Source: Leptotrichia hongkongensis (lineage in GTDB: Bacteria > Fusobacteriota > Fusobacteriia > Fusobacteriales > Leptotrichiaceae). Taken from it: a stretch of 64,000 nucleotides of DNA. The notes under the pieces were generated by a model. That model worked only from the letters and a program-made list of their open reading frames with translations. It was not told the origin of the DNA and ran no database searches. The stretch spans positions 115,308 to 179,307 of the forward strand of contig NZ_JBGORW010000005.1 in the NCBI RefSeq assembly GCF_041538065.1, in the 5' to 3' direction. Position numbers and translations under genes: made by a program. This document shows, piece after piece, positions 8,235-16,713 of the stretch (position 1 is the first letter of the stretch; every line of letters begins with the position of its first letter).

Positions 8235-9152
8235 CTATTTTTCTAATATTCTTCTTAAATCAATCAATTTTTTAAGATTTTCTTTAACTTCTAACAAATT
8301 TTTTTTATCTTTTTTTGTCTTATCTAGTTTATTTTCTAAATCCATTATATATTCTTTATAATCCTTAATCAATTTTTTGTATTCTTTTTTTCTTTCTTCA
8401 GTTACTTTCTTTTTTATTAATTTTATATCAAATTTTTCTATTTTAACATTATTATTTTTTAAAACAAATAATTTATTTCCCTTCACCTCAACACATCTTA
8501 AAACGTCAGTAAAAAAACATCCTGAATCCAAATTTATACAATTATTTTTAATGCTAATATTTTTTTGTGGAGTATGACCGTAATATACGATTTTTCCAGT
8601 ATTATTTTTCTTATACCAATTATCTCGAGTCCATAACAAATATTTAATTTCTTGATCTTCCAAATTTTTAGAAAAATCAATTCCTGCATGAACAAATAAA
8701 TGATTTTCACTTTCAACGATATGTGGCATTTTTTCAATAAAATTAAATAACCATTTTTCTTCATAGAATTTATTATTTTTCCAATATTCATCTGTTGTTT
8801 TTTCTTCTGTTTGATGTTCAAAAAAAGATTTTACAGTAACATTTCCACCATTATATAACCAATTTAAACGAGAGTTTTCATCACTTATTGATTCAAAAAG
8901 CATATTTTCGTGATTTCCCATTAAGTGAATAATATTATATCCTCTATGAATCATATCTTTATACCAATTATATAACTCAAAAGAAAATTTCCCTCTATCA
9001 CAACTATCTCCAAGAATCAATAGTAAATCTTCTTTTTTCAAGTCTATTTTCGCTATTAGTTTTTCAAACAAATCAAATCTTCCATGAATATCCGTCAAAA
9101 CAAAAATTTTTTGATAATCATTTTCTTTAATTCTTTTTATATTCAGTTCCAT
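8235..9152 (-). CDS. Calcineurin-like (Ser/Thr-type) phosphatase with coiled-coil tail
   Basis: Metallophosphoesterase motifs in order: LTDIHGRFD (GDxHG type), LILGDSCDRG, HLMGNHENM, LFVHAGID and YGHTPQK, all in the first 210 residues and typical of PrpA/PrpE and Ap4A-hydrolase-like phosphatases. Residues from about 240 are a lysine-rich coiled coil, absent from minimal phosphatases. ATG 9152 (MELNIKR) gives 305 residues; an upstream TTG at 9179 would add nine, and both have weak SDs. First gene of the four-gene minus-strand operon, so it may regulate the downstream membrane proteins by dephosphorylation or nucleotide hydrolysis (inference). Confidence 0.8.
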   Translation of the reverse strand: MELNIKRIKENDYQKIFVLTDIHGRFDLFEKLIAKIDLKKEDLLLILGDSCDRGKFSFELYNWYKDMIHRGYNIIHLMGNHENMLFESISDENSRLNWLYNGGNVTVKSFFEHQTEEKTTDEYWKNNKFYEEKWLFNFIEKMPHIVESENHLFVHAGIDFSKNLEDQEIKYLLWTRDNWYKKNNTGKIVYYGHTPQKNISIKNNCINLDSGCFFTDVLRCVEVKGNKLFVLKNNNVKIEKFDIKLIKKKVTEERKKEYKKLIKDYKEYIMDLENKLDKTKKDKKNLLEVKENLKKLIDLRRILEK

Positions 9153-9213
9153 TTTTTCATCAACTTCCAAATTATTCAAATTAATTTTTATTTATAATTT
9201 AAGTTTTGTTAGT

Positions 9214-9242
9214 ATTATACTTCAAATAAAAGATTTTTACAA
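9214..9242 (-). promoter_or_regulatory. Promoter of the four-gene phosphatase/membrane operon
   Basis: Minus-strand TTGTAA (9242-9237), 17 bases, TATAAT (9219-9214), about 60 bases before the ATG at 9152. The rest of the 9180-9567 intergenic region is AT-rich, with no further feature that I can support. Confidence 0.65.
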
Positions 9243-9567
9243 TTTATTTTATAAAAATAAATTGTGAGATATTAAAAAAATTAGGATTTACAAGACTATA
9301 CAGTAAAAATTTTTTAAAAAAAAGTTTTGATTAAAATTAAATTTTTAAAGTAGCTAGTTCTATTTTTTATGCACTAATCAATTAATTTTAAATGTTGCCC
9401 TTTTCTTTTTTTTGTTGTATACTTTATAAATCATATTAGTTATTTACTTTGATTTTTCTGAGTTAATTAATCGTATTTTAAAATTTTTAAGTATTTATCA
9501 CAAATAAAAAATAACAAATTTTCTAAAATTTAAATAGTTTGAGAAAATTCTAAATAAAGGAGTAAAA

Positions 9568-10284
9568 ATGAACTACAAACTTGTATTAATAGATTTAGAT
9601 GACACACTTTTTGATTATCCAAAAACTGAAGAGGTGGCATTTAGGAACACTTTCGAAGAATTGGGATTTTTTATGGAAAGTGAATTAGGTAATGAGAAAA
9701 AAGAAGAAATTTATGAGAAGATAAAAGATAGATATAAAGATGTGAATTTGCAGTTGTGGAAGGATTTGGAAAAAGGGGCTGTGGATAAGGATAGATTAAA
9801 GGTTGTAAGATTTGAAAAAATAATTGAGGAGTTTGATTTGAAATATGATCCGCATGAAATGAGCGAGCTTTATTTGAAAAAACTGGGAGAAGGGATTTTT
9901 CCATTTGAAGCAACTGAAAAACTATGTGAATACTTACATTCAAAATACAAAGTTGGAATTGTAACTAATGGAATAAAGGAAGTACAGCATTCACGAATAG
10001 AAAATTCAACAATTGCAAAATACATTGATAAAATTATCATTTCTGATGAAGTTGGTGTAAATAAGCCTGATAAACGAATATTTGAATATGCAATGAATTA
10101 TTTTGAAATAATGGATAAATCTGAAGTTATAATGATAGGTGATTCATTAGGAGCAGATATAAAAGGTGGACAAAACGCTGGAATTGACACTTGCTGGGTA
10201 AATTTACGAAATAATGTGAATGATACTGGAATAGTTCCAAAGTATGAAGTGAGAAAGTTGGAAGAGCTGTTTGAAATATTATAA
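9568..10284 (+). CDS. yjjG: HAD-family pyrimidine 5'-nucleotidase, YjjG type
   Basis: 238 residues with the four HAD motifs: DLDDTLFDY (nucleophile Asp9, acid/base Asp11), IVTNG, NKPDKRIF (catalytic Lys) and GDSLGADIKGG. The helical cap between residues 15 and 100 and the overall length match the YjjG family, which dephosphorylates nucleoside monophosphates, including non-canonical pyrimidines, for nucleotide-pool cleaning. The substrate is inferred from family only. SD AAAGGAG precedes ATG. It is monocistronic and is followed by a hairpin terminator. Confidence 0.8.
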   Translation: MNYKLVLIDLDDTLFDYPKTEEVAFRNTFEELGFFMESELGNEKKEEIYEKIKDRYKDVNLQLWKDLEKGAVDKDRLKVVRFEKIIEEFDLKYDPHEMSELYLKKLGEGIFPFEATEKLCEYLHSKYKVGIVTNGIKEVQHSRIENSTIAKYIDKIIISDEVGVNKPDKRIFEYAMNYFEIMDKSEVIMIGDSLGADIKGGQNAGIDTCWVNLRNNVNDTGIVPKYEVRKLEELFEIL

Positions 10285-10294
10285 ATTTTATATT

Positions 10295-10325
10295 GGAGTT
10301 ATAGTTAATGCGAAACTCCTTTTAA
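10295..10325 (+). terminator. Rho-independent terminator after yjjG
   Basis: GGAGTT pairs with AACTCC around a ~13-base loop, followed by TTTT. Confidence 0.55.
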
Positions 10326-10373
10326 ATAACGAAATTATTTCAATTTTTTTCAGAGGTGAATAAAAATTTAGTA

Positions 10374-10762
10374 TTTTTAAATAATTAAAGTATAATTTTT
10401 TTATGTTAGTAGACTAACGAAACTTTCATTTATTCGACTACGACTGTTTGACGATTGAAAGCAGAAGTTTTGGAATTAAGTGAATAAAAGGTCGTAGTCT
10501 AGCCATAGGTATTACGTAGTAATCTTTTCACAATTTTAATTATCAGGATAGCTCTTCACTACAAGATAAGGATTTGTGGCAACGAGCAATCCTGTAAAAA
10601 ATATAATAAAAATAGTAAAAACTGTTATTAAACAAAATAATTTAATACTAAAATTCTATAAAAAAATAGAACTATGCTAAGGACAGAAAGTTTTAATTTT
10701 TTGCTAATCTGGCATATAATTCAAAATTTATTAAATATTTGCTATTTAAATCAAGAATAGTA
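10374..10762 (+). repeat. Long dispersed structured repeat, copy A
   Basis: This fills most of the intergenic space between yjjG and the MBL hydrolase, and is a diverged direct copy of 15212-15579. The best-kept blocks are 10434-10460 (CGACTACGACTGTTTGACGA), 10491-10524 (GTCGTAGTCTAGCCATAGGT) and 10562-10592 (AAGATAAGGATTTG then GAGCAATCCT). Internal pairings: GACTACGAC with GTCGTAGTC (9 perfect pairs); ATTAC-GTA-GTAAT hairpin at 10511-10523; AGGATT with AATCCT. There is no coding capacity worth calling. It may be a non-coding RNA or a non-autonomous element. Confidence 0.7.
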
Positions 10763-11545
10763 TTAGTATTTTAAAGTTTCTCCGTCTTCAGGAATATTTA
10801 ATTTTTCATAAAAATTATGCTTAATGGCAAATTTTTTTAATTCTTTACGTGTCAGATATGCATGGTTTACAGCTTCCATATGTGTTGCCATAAGTTGTGC
10901 TTCAGGTAAAGTTTTATGTACTTTTAAAACATCATCAGCTCCCATAATTAATGGACCGCCTTCTATAAATTGATTGTTTCCTGCATTAATAATGACAACT
11001 TCAGGTTTATGTTGTTTTAATGTTTTTTCAACTCCACTAAACCACACAGTATCGCCTGATAGATAAAGAGTTTTTTCATTTTTATTCTGAAATATAACCC
11101 CACAGGATTTTCCAGCTCTTTCAAGCAATTCAGGGGTACTCCCATGTTGCCCTTCAACATAAGTCATTGTAATTTCACCAAATTTTATGTTTTCTCCTAA
11201 GATAAAGACATTTTTAAATCTTTGTTCACGTAATTTTTTTTCATCGCTCTCATTTTGAGAAAACAAAGTTATATTTTTATCAATAGTTTGAATAGCTGCT
11301 AAATCCCAATGATCAGCATGTAAATGTGTTACAATCACTGCATCAACTCCTTTTAAAATTTCATTTACTGACATTGGTAATTCCACTAGTGGATTTTTTG
11401 CAGTATTTCCAGACATTGGCATAGGTGCTATTGGTGGTGCGAATGATGGTAATTCACCTTTCTTTGATAACATTGGATCAATTAGAAAAGTTTTTCCTCC
11501 ATAATTTAATTTTAAAGTTGCATTTCTTATTTGTGTTACTTCCAT
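10763..11545 (-). CDS. Metallo-beta-lactamase-fold hydrolase
   Basis: 260 residues from ATG 11545 (MEVTQIRNATLKL); the SD GGAGGG lies 5 bases upstream, and an in-frame TTG overlapping that SD is rejected. Metal-ligand motif THLHADHWD is at about residue 85-93, with later ligands GQHGS, LSGDTVWF and ATHMEAVNH. The sequence resembles UPF0173/L-ascorbate-lactonase-like MBL proteins. It acts in the cytoplasm on an unknown ester or lactone. It is divergent from an Lrp-type regulator, which may control it. Confidence 0.75.
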   Translation of the reverse strand: MEVTQIRNATLKLNYGGKTFLIDPMLSKKGELPSFAPPIAPMPMSGNTAKNPLVELPMSVNEILKGVDAVIVTHLHADHWDLAAIQTIDKNITLFSQNESDEKKLREQRFKNVFILGENIKFGEITMTYVEGQHGSTPELLERAGKSCGVIFQNKNEKTLYLSGDTVWFSGVEKTLKQHKPEVVIINAGNNQFIEGGPLIMGADDVLKVHKTLPEAQLMATHMEAVNHAYLTRKELKKFAIKHNFYEKLNIPEDGETLKY

Positions 11546-11589
11546 AAATCCCTCCAATAATATTTAAAATTAATTTTTTAATTAAATTA

Positions 11590-11605
11590 TGATATAATTG
11601 TATCA
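11590..11605 (+). promoter_or_regulatory. Palindromic operator overlapping a -10 box
   Basis: TGATATAATTGTATCA is a near-perfect dyad (TGATA...TATCA) that contains TATAAT (11593-11598), a possible -10 for the Lrp-type gene with a weak TTAATT at 11570-11575 upstream. Its position between the divergent MBL and Lrp genes suits autoregulation. Confidence 0.4.
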
Positions 11606-11682
11606 CTATTTTTTTTGTTCGTGAATAATTTAAAAAAAGCAAAAATGAAAAATTACTTTATTTTCAGAAGAAGGAGAAAAAA

Positions 11683-12096
11683 TTGGATAGTGTAGATAAG
11701 ACAATAGTTGATTTATTAAAGAAAAATAGCCGTATAAAAGTCAAAGAAATAGCACAAATTGTGAATATGTCAGCACCTGCTATTTCACAGCGGATTATAA
11801 AACTTGAAGAATCAGGAGTTATAGATGTATTTACAATAAAGATTAATTATAATGCTTTAGGAATGTCTATACATCAGTTTATACATGTTAAAATGATTCA
11901 GATGTCTCACAAAAATTATTTGAATTTTATTGAAAAATATTCTAAAAATGTTATAAATCATTATAGAATTTCAGGCGATACTTGTTATATGCTAGAAACA
12001 CGCTTTAATACAAACGAGAAATTAACAGATTTTCTTAGAAAATTAAATATTTATGCAAATTATAAAGTAAATACTGTAATAAGTGTTTTAAAATAA
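11683..12096 (+). CDS. Lrp/AsnC-family transcriptional regulator
   Basis: 137 residues, TTG start with SD AAGGAG six bases upstream (no nearby ATG fits). The N-terminal winged helix (DKTIVDLLKKNSRIKVKEIA, then MSAPAISQRIIKLEESGVI) binds DNA; the remainder is the RAM ligand-binding and oligomerisation domain (about 65-137). Members sense amino acids or small metabolites and often repress or activate a divergent neighbour, here the MBL hydrolase. The effector is unknown. Confidence 0.85.
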   Translation: MDSVDKTIVDLLKKNSRIKVKEIAQIVNMSAPAISQRIIKLEESGVIDVFTIKINYNALGMSIHQFIHVKMIQMSHKNYLNFIEKYSKNVINHYRISGDTCYMLETRFNTNEKLTDFLRKLNIYANYKVNTVISVLK

Positions 12097-12128
12097 ATAA
12101 ATAAATAAATAGAATGAAAAACTAACTT

Positions 12129-12169
12129 CAAATTTTATGTTGATTTAGATTACCCAAACACAAAATTTG
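12129..12169 (+). terminator. Hairpin downstream of the Lrp-type gene
   Basis: CAAATTTTxTGTT pairs with AACAxAAAATTTG (8 plus 4 pairs, one mismatch), but no clear U-tract follows, so termination is uncertain. The rest of 12097-12365 is AT-rich, with no further signal beyond the SD of the next gene. Confidence 0.35.
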
Positions 12170-12365
12170 ATGTTTGAAATATTATAAATTTATTTAAAAA
12201 TTTAGTAAATTTATAAGAAAAATAAAAATTTTTTGTAGTAAAATGACTAGAGGGTCAATTATCTGATATAAAATTAATTAAAAAGTGAGCTGTATTAATG
12301 AATTATAGATAAATTTTTATAAATTAAGTTTAATAAAAAATAAGTGAAAAAGGAGGATAATGTAG

Positions 12366-14681
12366 ATGACTGAAAAAAGAAAAAGATTTTTATTTTTAAT
12401 TATTTTTCTTTTGGTAAATAGTTTTGGGATTTCTGAAAATTTAAGAGATGAAAATTATTTTGTGCTAAAAAAAGATGAACAAAATTTGCAGGAAAGCAAA
12501 AAAGACAGTAAAAAGGAAGTTTTGGAAAATGAGCCTAAAATAGAATTGGACAGGGATATTTTAAATAAAGAAAAAAAATTAGAAAATAAAAAAGAGATAA
12601 CTTCTCAGGAGAATAAGAGAATTGGGCTAGTACTTAGCGGGGGAACAGCGAAAGGGCTTGCTCATATTGGAATATTGAAGGTGCTGGAAGAGGAAAAGGT
12701 GCCTATAGAATATGCAACTGGAACGAGTATGGGAAGCATTATTGCGGGAATGTATAGTGTAGGATATACGCCGCAGGAAATAGAAGAAATAGCGATTAGT
12801 ATGGATTGGATGGGGCTTTTTAGCGATAAAATCGAGAGAAAGGACAAGGGGGCTATAAGAAATTCAATTGAAGATAGAAATAGTACGGTAATTCCAATGA
12901 AAAATTTTATGCCAAAATTACCTAGTGGAGTCGTTGGAGGAAAAACTGCGAGTCAAAGGCTGAATGAAATTTTTTATGGAGCAATTGGAATACAGGATTT
13001 TAGGAAGTTTCCAAGAAAGTTTGCGGCAGTTGCTACTGATTTGGAATCTGGAGAAGGTGTTATGATTGATAAAGGCTCGATTGCAACGGCGATTAGAGAA
13101 AGTTTGTCATTGCCATCAATTTTTGCACCAATTCGGGATGGAAAAAGGCTTTATATTGACGGAGGAGTTACACGGAACTTACCTGTGCAGGATGTGAAGG
13201 TGCTGGGAGCAGATTATACAATTGGAGTGAATGTAGGAGACGGATTTACAAAAAGAGATGAGAATAAAATGAATTTGGTTGATGTAATTTCAGATTCGAC
13301 AACAATTGCTGGAAGGCAGGAAGTGGAACGGCAAATTCGTATGCTTGACTTGTATATGAAACCAGATTTGGAAAAATTTGAGTCTTATGATTTTTCAAAG
13401 GTAAAAGAACTTATTGCGGCTGGAGAGAAAATTGCAAGAGAAAATATAGATGAAATTAGAAAATTATCAAATCCTGAACTTTTTGAAAAATTGGAAGAAA
13501 AAAGGAAAGAGTTTAGACGGACTTGGAAAGATGAGTATAATATTTCTGGAGTTGTAATAGAAGGTAACAAAAAATATAAAAAAGAATATTTTGATAAATT
13601 TTTGCCTAAAAAACTTGGTGTTTTAAGCAGGCTGGATATGGAAAAAATTGTTAATAATATTTATCAGAATGGTGATTTTACAACGGTTTATTACGAAGTG
13701 AAGAATAATGATCTAGTAATAAATGTTCAAGAAAAACCAAGCGATTATCTGACACTTTCGGGAAATATAAATAACGAGGACTTGGCAACAGTAAATGTTG
13801 GTTTTCAGGGAAGTAAAATTATAAATAACACGAATGTAAGATATTCAGTAACTGGAACGGTTGCAAATGAATACGGGGCAAGAGGTAAGGCAACTATGGA
13901 ACTTGGAAAAGATTCGAAGGCCTTGATTTACAGCGAATTTGAATACAAACGTGACATTATAAAAAATCAAAAATACAATAACGGATATTTCAGCTTTGAA
14001 AACAGAAAATTCAAAATTGGAGCAGGAATTGGATTTGAAATGTATAAAAATCTGTTATTCTCAATTGGTGGAGGCTATGAAATTTCAGATGTGACAAAAC
14101 ATCAGAATAATGCTGAAAATGTAAGAAAAGCCTTTCCATATTATGAAGCTAAGCTAAATTATGATACAAGAGACAGCCTTAATTTTGCAACAAAAGGTAT
14201 TTACTTTTTCTCAAATTATACTTTAGCAAACTCAAAAGAGGCTAAATTTAACTCATTAAATGCAGGTGGAGAAATTAATATTCCGATTGGAGAAAAAATA
14301 ACAATTACTCCAAGAGTATCTTATTTGACAACAGATGGAAGCAATATTCCAGAAACTTACAGGCCAAAAATGGGAGGAATACGAACAGCTGATAATTCAT
14401 TGGAATTTGCTGGAATGCCAGCAGATAAAATTCGTGGAAACAGTATTTTTATTGGAAGCCTGAAAGCTCAATATAATTTGTCAAAACTTGTATATTTAGA
14501 TACAACTTATTCAAGGGCAAACATTTCTCAAAAAGCCTACAGCTTCGGAAATGAAGAAAAGGAAAGCTATAAATTTGGGCTTGGAGTGAAAGCCTTGTCA
14601 ATTCCGCTTTACTTTGGATTTGCAAAAGTTCCGGGAGAAAGCTGGAGATACATTATAAACTTTGGATATTCGCCAGAATAA
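12366..14681 (+). CDS. fplA: FplA-like patatin phospholipase with C-terminal beta-barrel (type Vd autotransporter)
   Basis: 771 residues, close to the ~760 of Fusobacterium FplA. A signal peptide (1-23) is followed by a charged linker to about 80. The patatin domain spans about 85-340, with oxyanion hole SGGTAKGLAHIG, nucleophile serine in GTSMGS and catalytic Asp in YIDGGVTRNLP. A POTRA-like domain (about 390-460) and a 16-strand Omp85-like barrel extend to the C-terminal aromatic strand (YIINFGYSPE). Family members are phospholipase A1 enzymes displayed on or released from the outer membrane. SD AAGGAGG is 8 bases upstream. The symbol is used by analogy to Fusobacterium. Confidence 0.85.
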   Translation: MTEKRKRFLFLIIFLLVNSFGISENLRDENYFVLKKDEQNLQESKKDSKKEVLENEPKIELDRDILNKEKKLENKKEITSQENKRIGLVLSGGTAKGLAHIGILKVLEEEKVPIEYATGTSMGSIIAGMYSVGYTPQEIEEIAISMDWMGLFSDKIERKDKGAIRNSIEDRNSTVIPMKNFMPKLPSGVVGGKTASQRLNEIFYGAIGIQDFRKFPRKFAAVATDLESGEGVMIDKGSIATAIRESLSLPSIFAPIRDGKRLYIDGGVTRNLPVQDVKVLGADYTIGVNVGDGFTKRDENKMNLVDVISDSTTIAGRQEVERQIRMLDLYMKPDLEKFESYDFSKVKELIAAGEKIARENIDEIRKLSNPELFEKLEEKRKEFRRTWKDEYNISGVVIEGNKKYKKEYFDKFLPKKLGVLSRLDMEKIVNNIYQNGDFTTVYYEVKNNDLVINVQEKPSDYLTLSGNINNEDLATVNVGFQGSKIINNTNVRYSVTGTVANEYGARGKATMELGKDSKALIYSEFEYKRDIIKNQKYNNGYFSFENRKFKIGAGIGFEMYKNLLFSIGGGYEISDVTKHQNNAENVRKAFPYYEAKLNYDTRDSLNFATKGIYFFSNYTLANSKEAKFNSLNAGGEINIPIGEKITITPRVSYLTTDGSNIPETYRPKMGGIRTADNSLEFAGMPADKIRGNSIFIGSLKAQYNLSKLVYLDTTYSRANISQKAYSFGNEEKESYKFGLGVKALSIPLYFGFAKVPGESWRYIINFGYSPE

Positions 14682-14790
14682 TAATTTTGGGAATAGTAAG
14701 CAAAGTGAAAGAAAAATCTTTTTGATATTGAAAAAATATGATAGAATAAAATTGTAAAATTTAAAAAATACGAAAAATTAGGAGGAATAA

Positions 14791-15156
14791 ATGAAAAAAA
14801 TACCAGAAGCAGTTGGACCATATTCAGCCTTTAGAAAAGCAGGCGACTTTTTATATATTTCAGGACAAATTGCAATAAATCCTGAAAATCAGCAAATTGA
14901 AGCTGTTACAGTAGAAGAGCAGGCAAGACAAGTTCTTGAAAACTTGAAAGCAATCTTAGAAAACAACGGATTAACAACAAAAAACGTTATAAAAACAACT
15001 GTATTATTAGACAACATCAATGACTTCGCAGCAGTAAACAACATTTATGCAGAATACTTTACTGAACCATATCCAGCAAGATCAGCCTTTGCAGTAGATA
15101 AATTACCAAAAGGAGTTTTGGTGGAAATTGAAGCAATAGCTTATTTTGGAGAATAA
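14791..15156 (+). CDS. ridA: RidA family reactive enamine/imine deaminase
   Basis: 121 residues, full length for RidA. The signature PARSAFAVDKLPKG includes the substrate-binding arginine, and VEIEAIAY includes the conserved glutamate. The trimeric enzyme hydrolyses 2-aminoacrylate and related enamines released by PLP enzymes, protecting the cell. SD AGGAGG upstream. It sits alone, with a strong terminator right after it and copy B of the dispersed repeat next. Confidence 0.92.
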   Translation: MKKIPEAVGPYSAFRKAGDFLYISGQIAINPENQQIEAVTVEEQARQVLENLKAILENNGLTTKNVIKTTVLLDNINDFAAVNNIYAEYFTEPYPARSAFAVDKLPKGVLVEIEAIAYFGE

Positions 15157-15170
15157 TTTTTAAATGAAAT

Positions 15171-15206
15171 AGATGACTTTGGGGAAACTTGAAGTTGTCT
15201 TTTTTT
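15171..15206 (+). terminator. Rho-independent terminator after ridA
   Basis: AGATGACTT and AAGTTGTCT form 9 pairs (two G-U) around a 12-base loop, followed by T7. Confidence 0.75.
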
Positions 15207-15211
15207 ATAGG

Positions 15212-15579
15212 ATTTTAAGATAATTAAGGTATAATTTTTTTGTTTTAATAAACCGACGGAGCTTTTATTTGTTCAACTACGACTGTTTGACGACTGAAAG
15301 GAGGAGTTTCGGAGTTGGGCAAATAAAAGTCGTAGTCTAGCCATAGGTGTTGCGTAGCAATCTTGCCATACATTTTGATTCTCAGGATAAATCTTTATTG
15401 CAAGATAAGGATTTGCGGCAATGAGCAATCCTACGAAAAGAAAAAAGAAAAAAACTAATATTAAATAAAATAATCTAATACTAAATCCCGTTATGAAATA
15501 GAAACTATACTAAGCACAAAAAGAGTATAGTATGTAATTTAAACATTTGCTATTTAAATGGGTAATAAATAGTATTATA
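15212..15579 (+). repeat. Long dispersed structured repeat, copy B
   Basis: Direct, diverged copy of 10374-10762. Shared blocks: ACTACGACTGTTTGACGA at 15277-15294, GTCGTAGTCTAGCCATAGGT at 15329-15348, and CAAGATAAGGATTTG at 15401-15415. An outer stem CTTTTATTTGTTCAACT / AGTTGGGCAAATAAAAG is possible. The small hairpin reads GTTGC-GTA-GCAAT where copy A has ATTAC-GTA-GTAAT, so one A-T pair became G-C and another became G-U. This stretch from ridA to the Imm49-like gene holds nothing else I can support. Confidence 0.7.
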
Positions 15580-15623
15580 CCTGTAGAAATACAAAATAAA
15601 TAATAATGAGAAAGGAAAAAACT

Positions 15624-16511
15624 ATGAAGAACATATTAGTAGGAGAAAAAAAATACGAAAAAGGAATTAGTTTAATTTCAAGTTTTTTAGGAAAAGAAGA
15701 AAATTTTGATAAAGATGAATTGGAGTATATAGAAAATAAAAAAGGAAATCAATTTTCTTGTATGTATTTTCTTTATTCGGATTATTCTAGACTGTCATCA
15801 GTAAATTTATTAATAGAAAAAAATATTGAAGAACATAGATTAAATTGCTATATAGCTGGGAAACTAAGAATACTCTCTACAGGTAGATCAAGTATGCTTG
15901 TTACTCACCCAACTCAAATGTTTGAAATGTTTATGTCTAATAATCCGGATTTTATAACATTTTTCAAAAATAATATAGAGATGATAATGCCTAATGATTA
16001 TGATAGTGAAAAAAATAAATATGGATATTTAAAAAATGATTATGGATTATTTTTCTTAATTCGTGTAATTCTTCATGCAATAAGAGGAGATTTTGAAGAA
16101 GTGAAAAAAAGATGTGCTGCATATTTGGAAAAACCATTGAAAGACAGTTATTATAAATACGGAGAACTGCATTATGAATTTTTAAGTGCTTTGGCAGATA
16201 AAGATATTGATGGAATGAAAAAAGCAATAAATGGAATGATGGAACAGAAGGTGGCAAGAAAATTTTCAAATGATAACAATCCAAATTATGAATTTTACTT
16301 GCATGTATATGTCATAATATATGCCAAAATAGCCTTATATCATGGAATAGATTTAGAAATTGATAATGAAGTAGCACCAAAAGAATTAATAGATATAACA
16401 CCTCTTGAAAAATATGAAGATCCGTATGATTTTATGAAAGATTTTGATTTGGCAACAGTAACTCCGAAAGAATGGAAAGAATGGAAAAACAGCTGGAATT
16501 TAAATTTTTAA
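15624..16511 (+). CDS. Possible Immunity 49 (Imm49) family protein
   Basis: 295 residues from ATG 15624 (MKNILVGEKKYEKG), preferred over ATG 15606 because AAAGGA sits just before it and nothing precedes the other. All-alpha, no signal peptide. The block YGLFFLIRVILHAIRGDFEEVKK, the ALYHGIDLEIDNEVAPKEL segment and the Trp-rich tail KEWKEWKNSW resemble Imm49 proteins of polymorphic toxin systems. Immunity proteins bind and neutralise a cognate toxin. No toxin gene is adjacent, so it would be an orphan. The family call is from memory of the pattern and is moderate. Confidence 0.5.
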   Translation: MKNILVGEKKYEKGISLISSFLGKEENFDKDELEYIENKKGNQFSCMYFLYSDYSRLSSVNLLIEKNIEEHRLNCYIAGKLRILSTGRSSMLVTHPTQMFEMFMSNNPDFITFFKNNIEMIMPNDYDSEKNKYGYLKNDYGLFFLIRVILHAIRGDFEEVKKRCAAYLEKPLKDSYYKYGELHYEFLSALADKDIDGMKKAINGMMEQKVARKFSNDNNPNYEFYLHVYVIIYAKIALYHGIDLEIDNEVAPKELIDITPLEKYEDPYDFMKDFDLATVTPKEWKEWKNSWNLNF

Positions 16512-16626
16512 CATAAGGAAATTAACTAATTAAATAAATTATGAACTGTTTTTTTTTACATAATGTATGTACTTTTTAATTTTAATTCGTTATGTCACGT
16601 TTTTAGAATTTGTTCAATAAGAATGA

Positions 16627-16655
16627 TTGAAAATCTTTGTTAAAAGTGATAAAAT
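16627..16655 (+). promoter_or_regulatory. Promoter for cls
   Basis: TTGAAA (16627-16632), 17 bases, TAAAAT (16650-16655). A second TATAAT at about 16672 lacks a well-spaced -35. Confidence 0.5.
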
Positions 16656-16713
16656 TATAGATATAATGCTAAAAGATAGATTAATTTAACAAATAAAAAA
16701 TGAGGGAGATAAT

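Noticed and set aside
10374..15579. The two long repeats as ends of a composite transposon
   Set aside because: The copies are strongly diverged and the genes between them (MBL, Lrp, FplA-like, RidA) look like ordinary chromosomal genes; no transposase is present.
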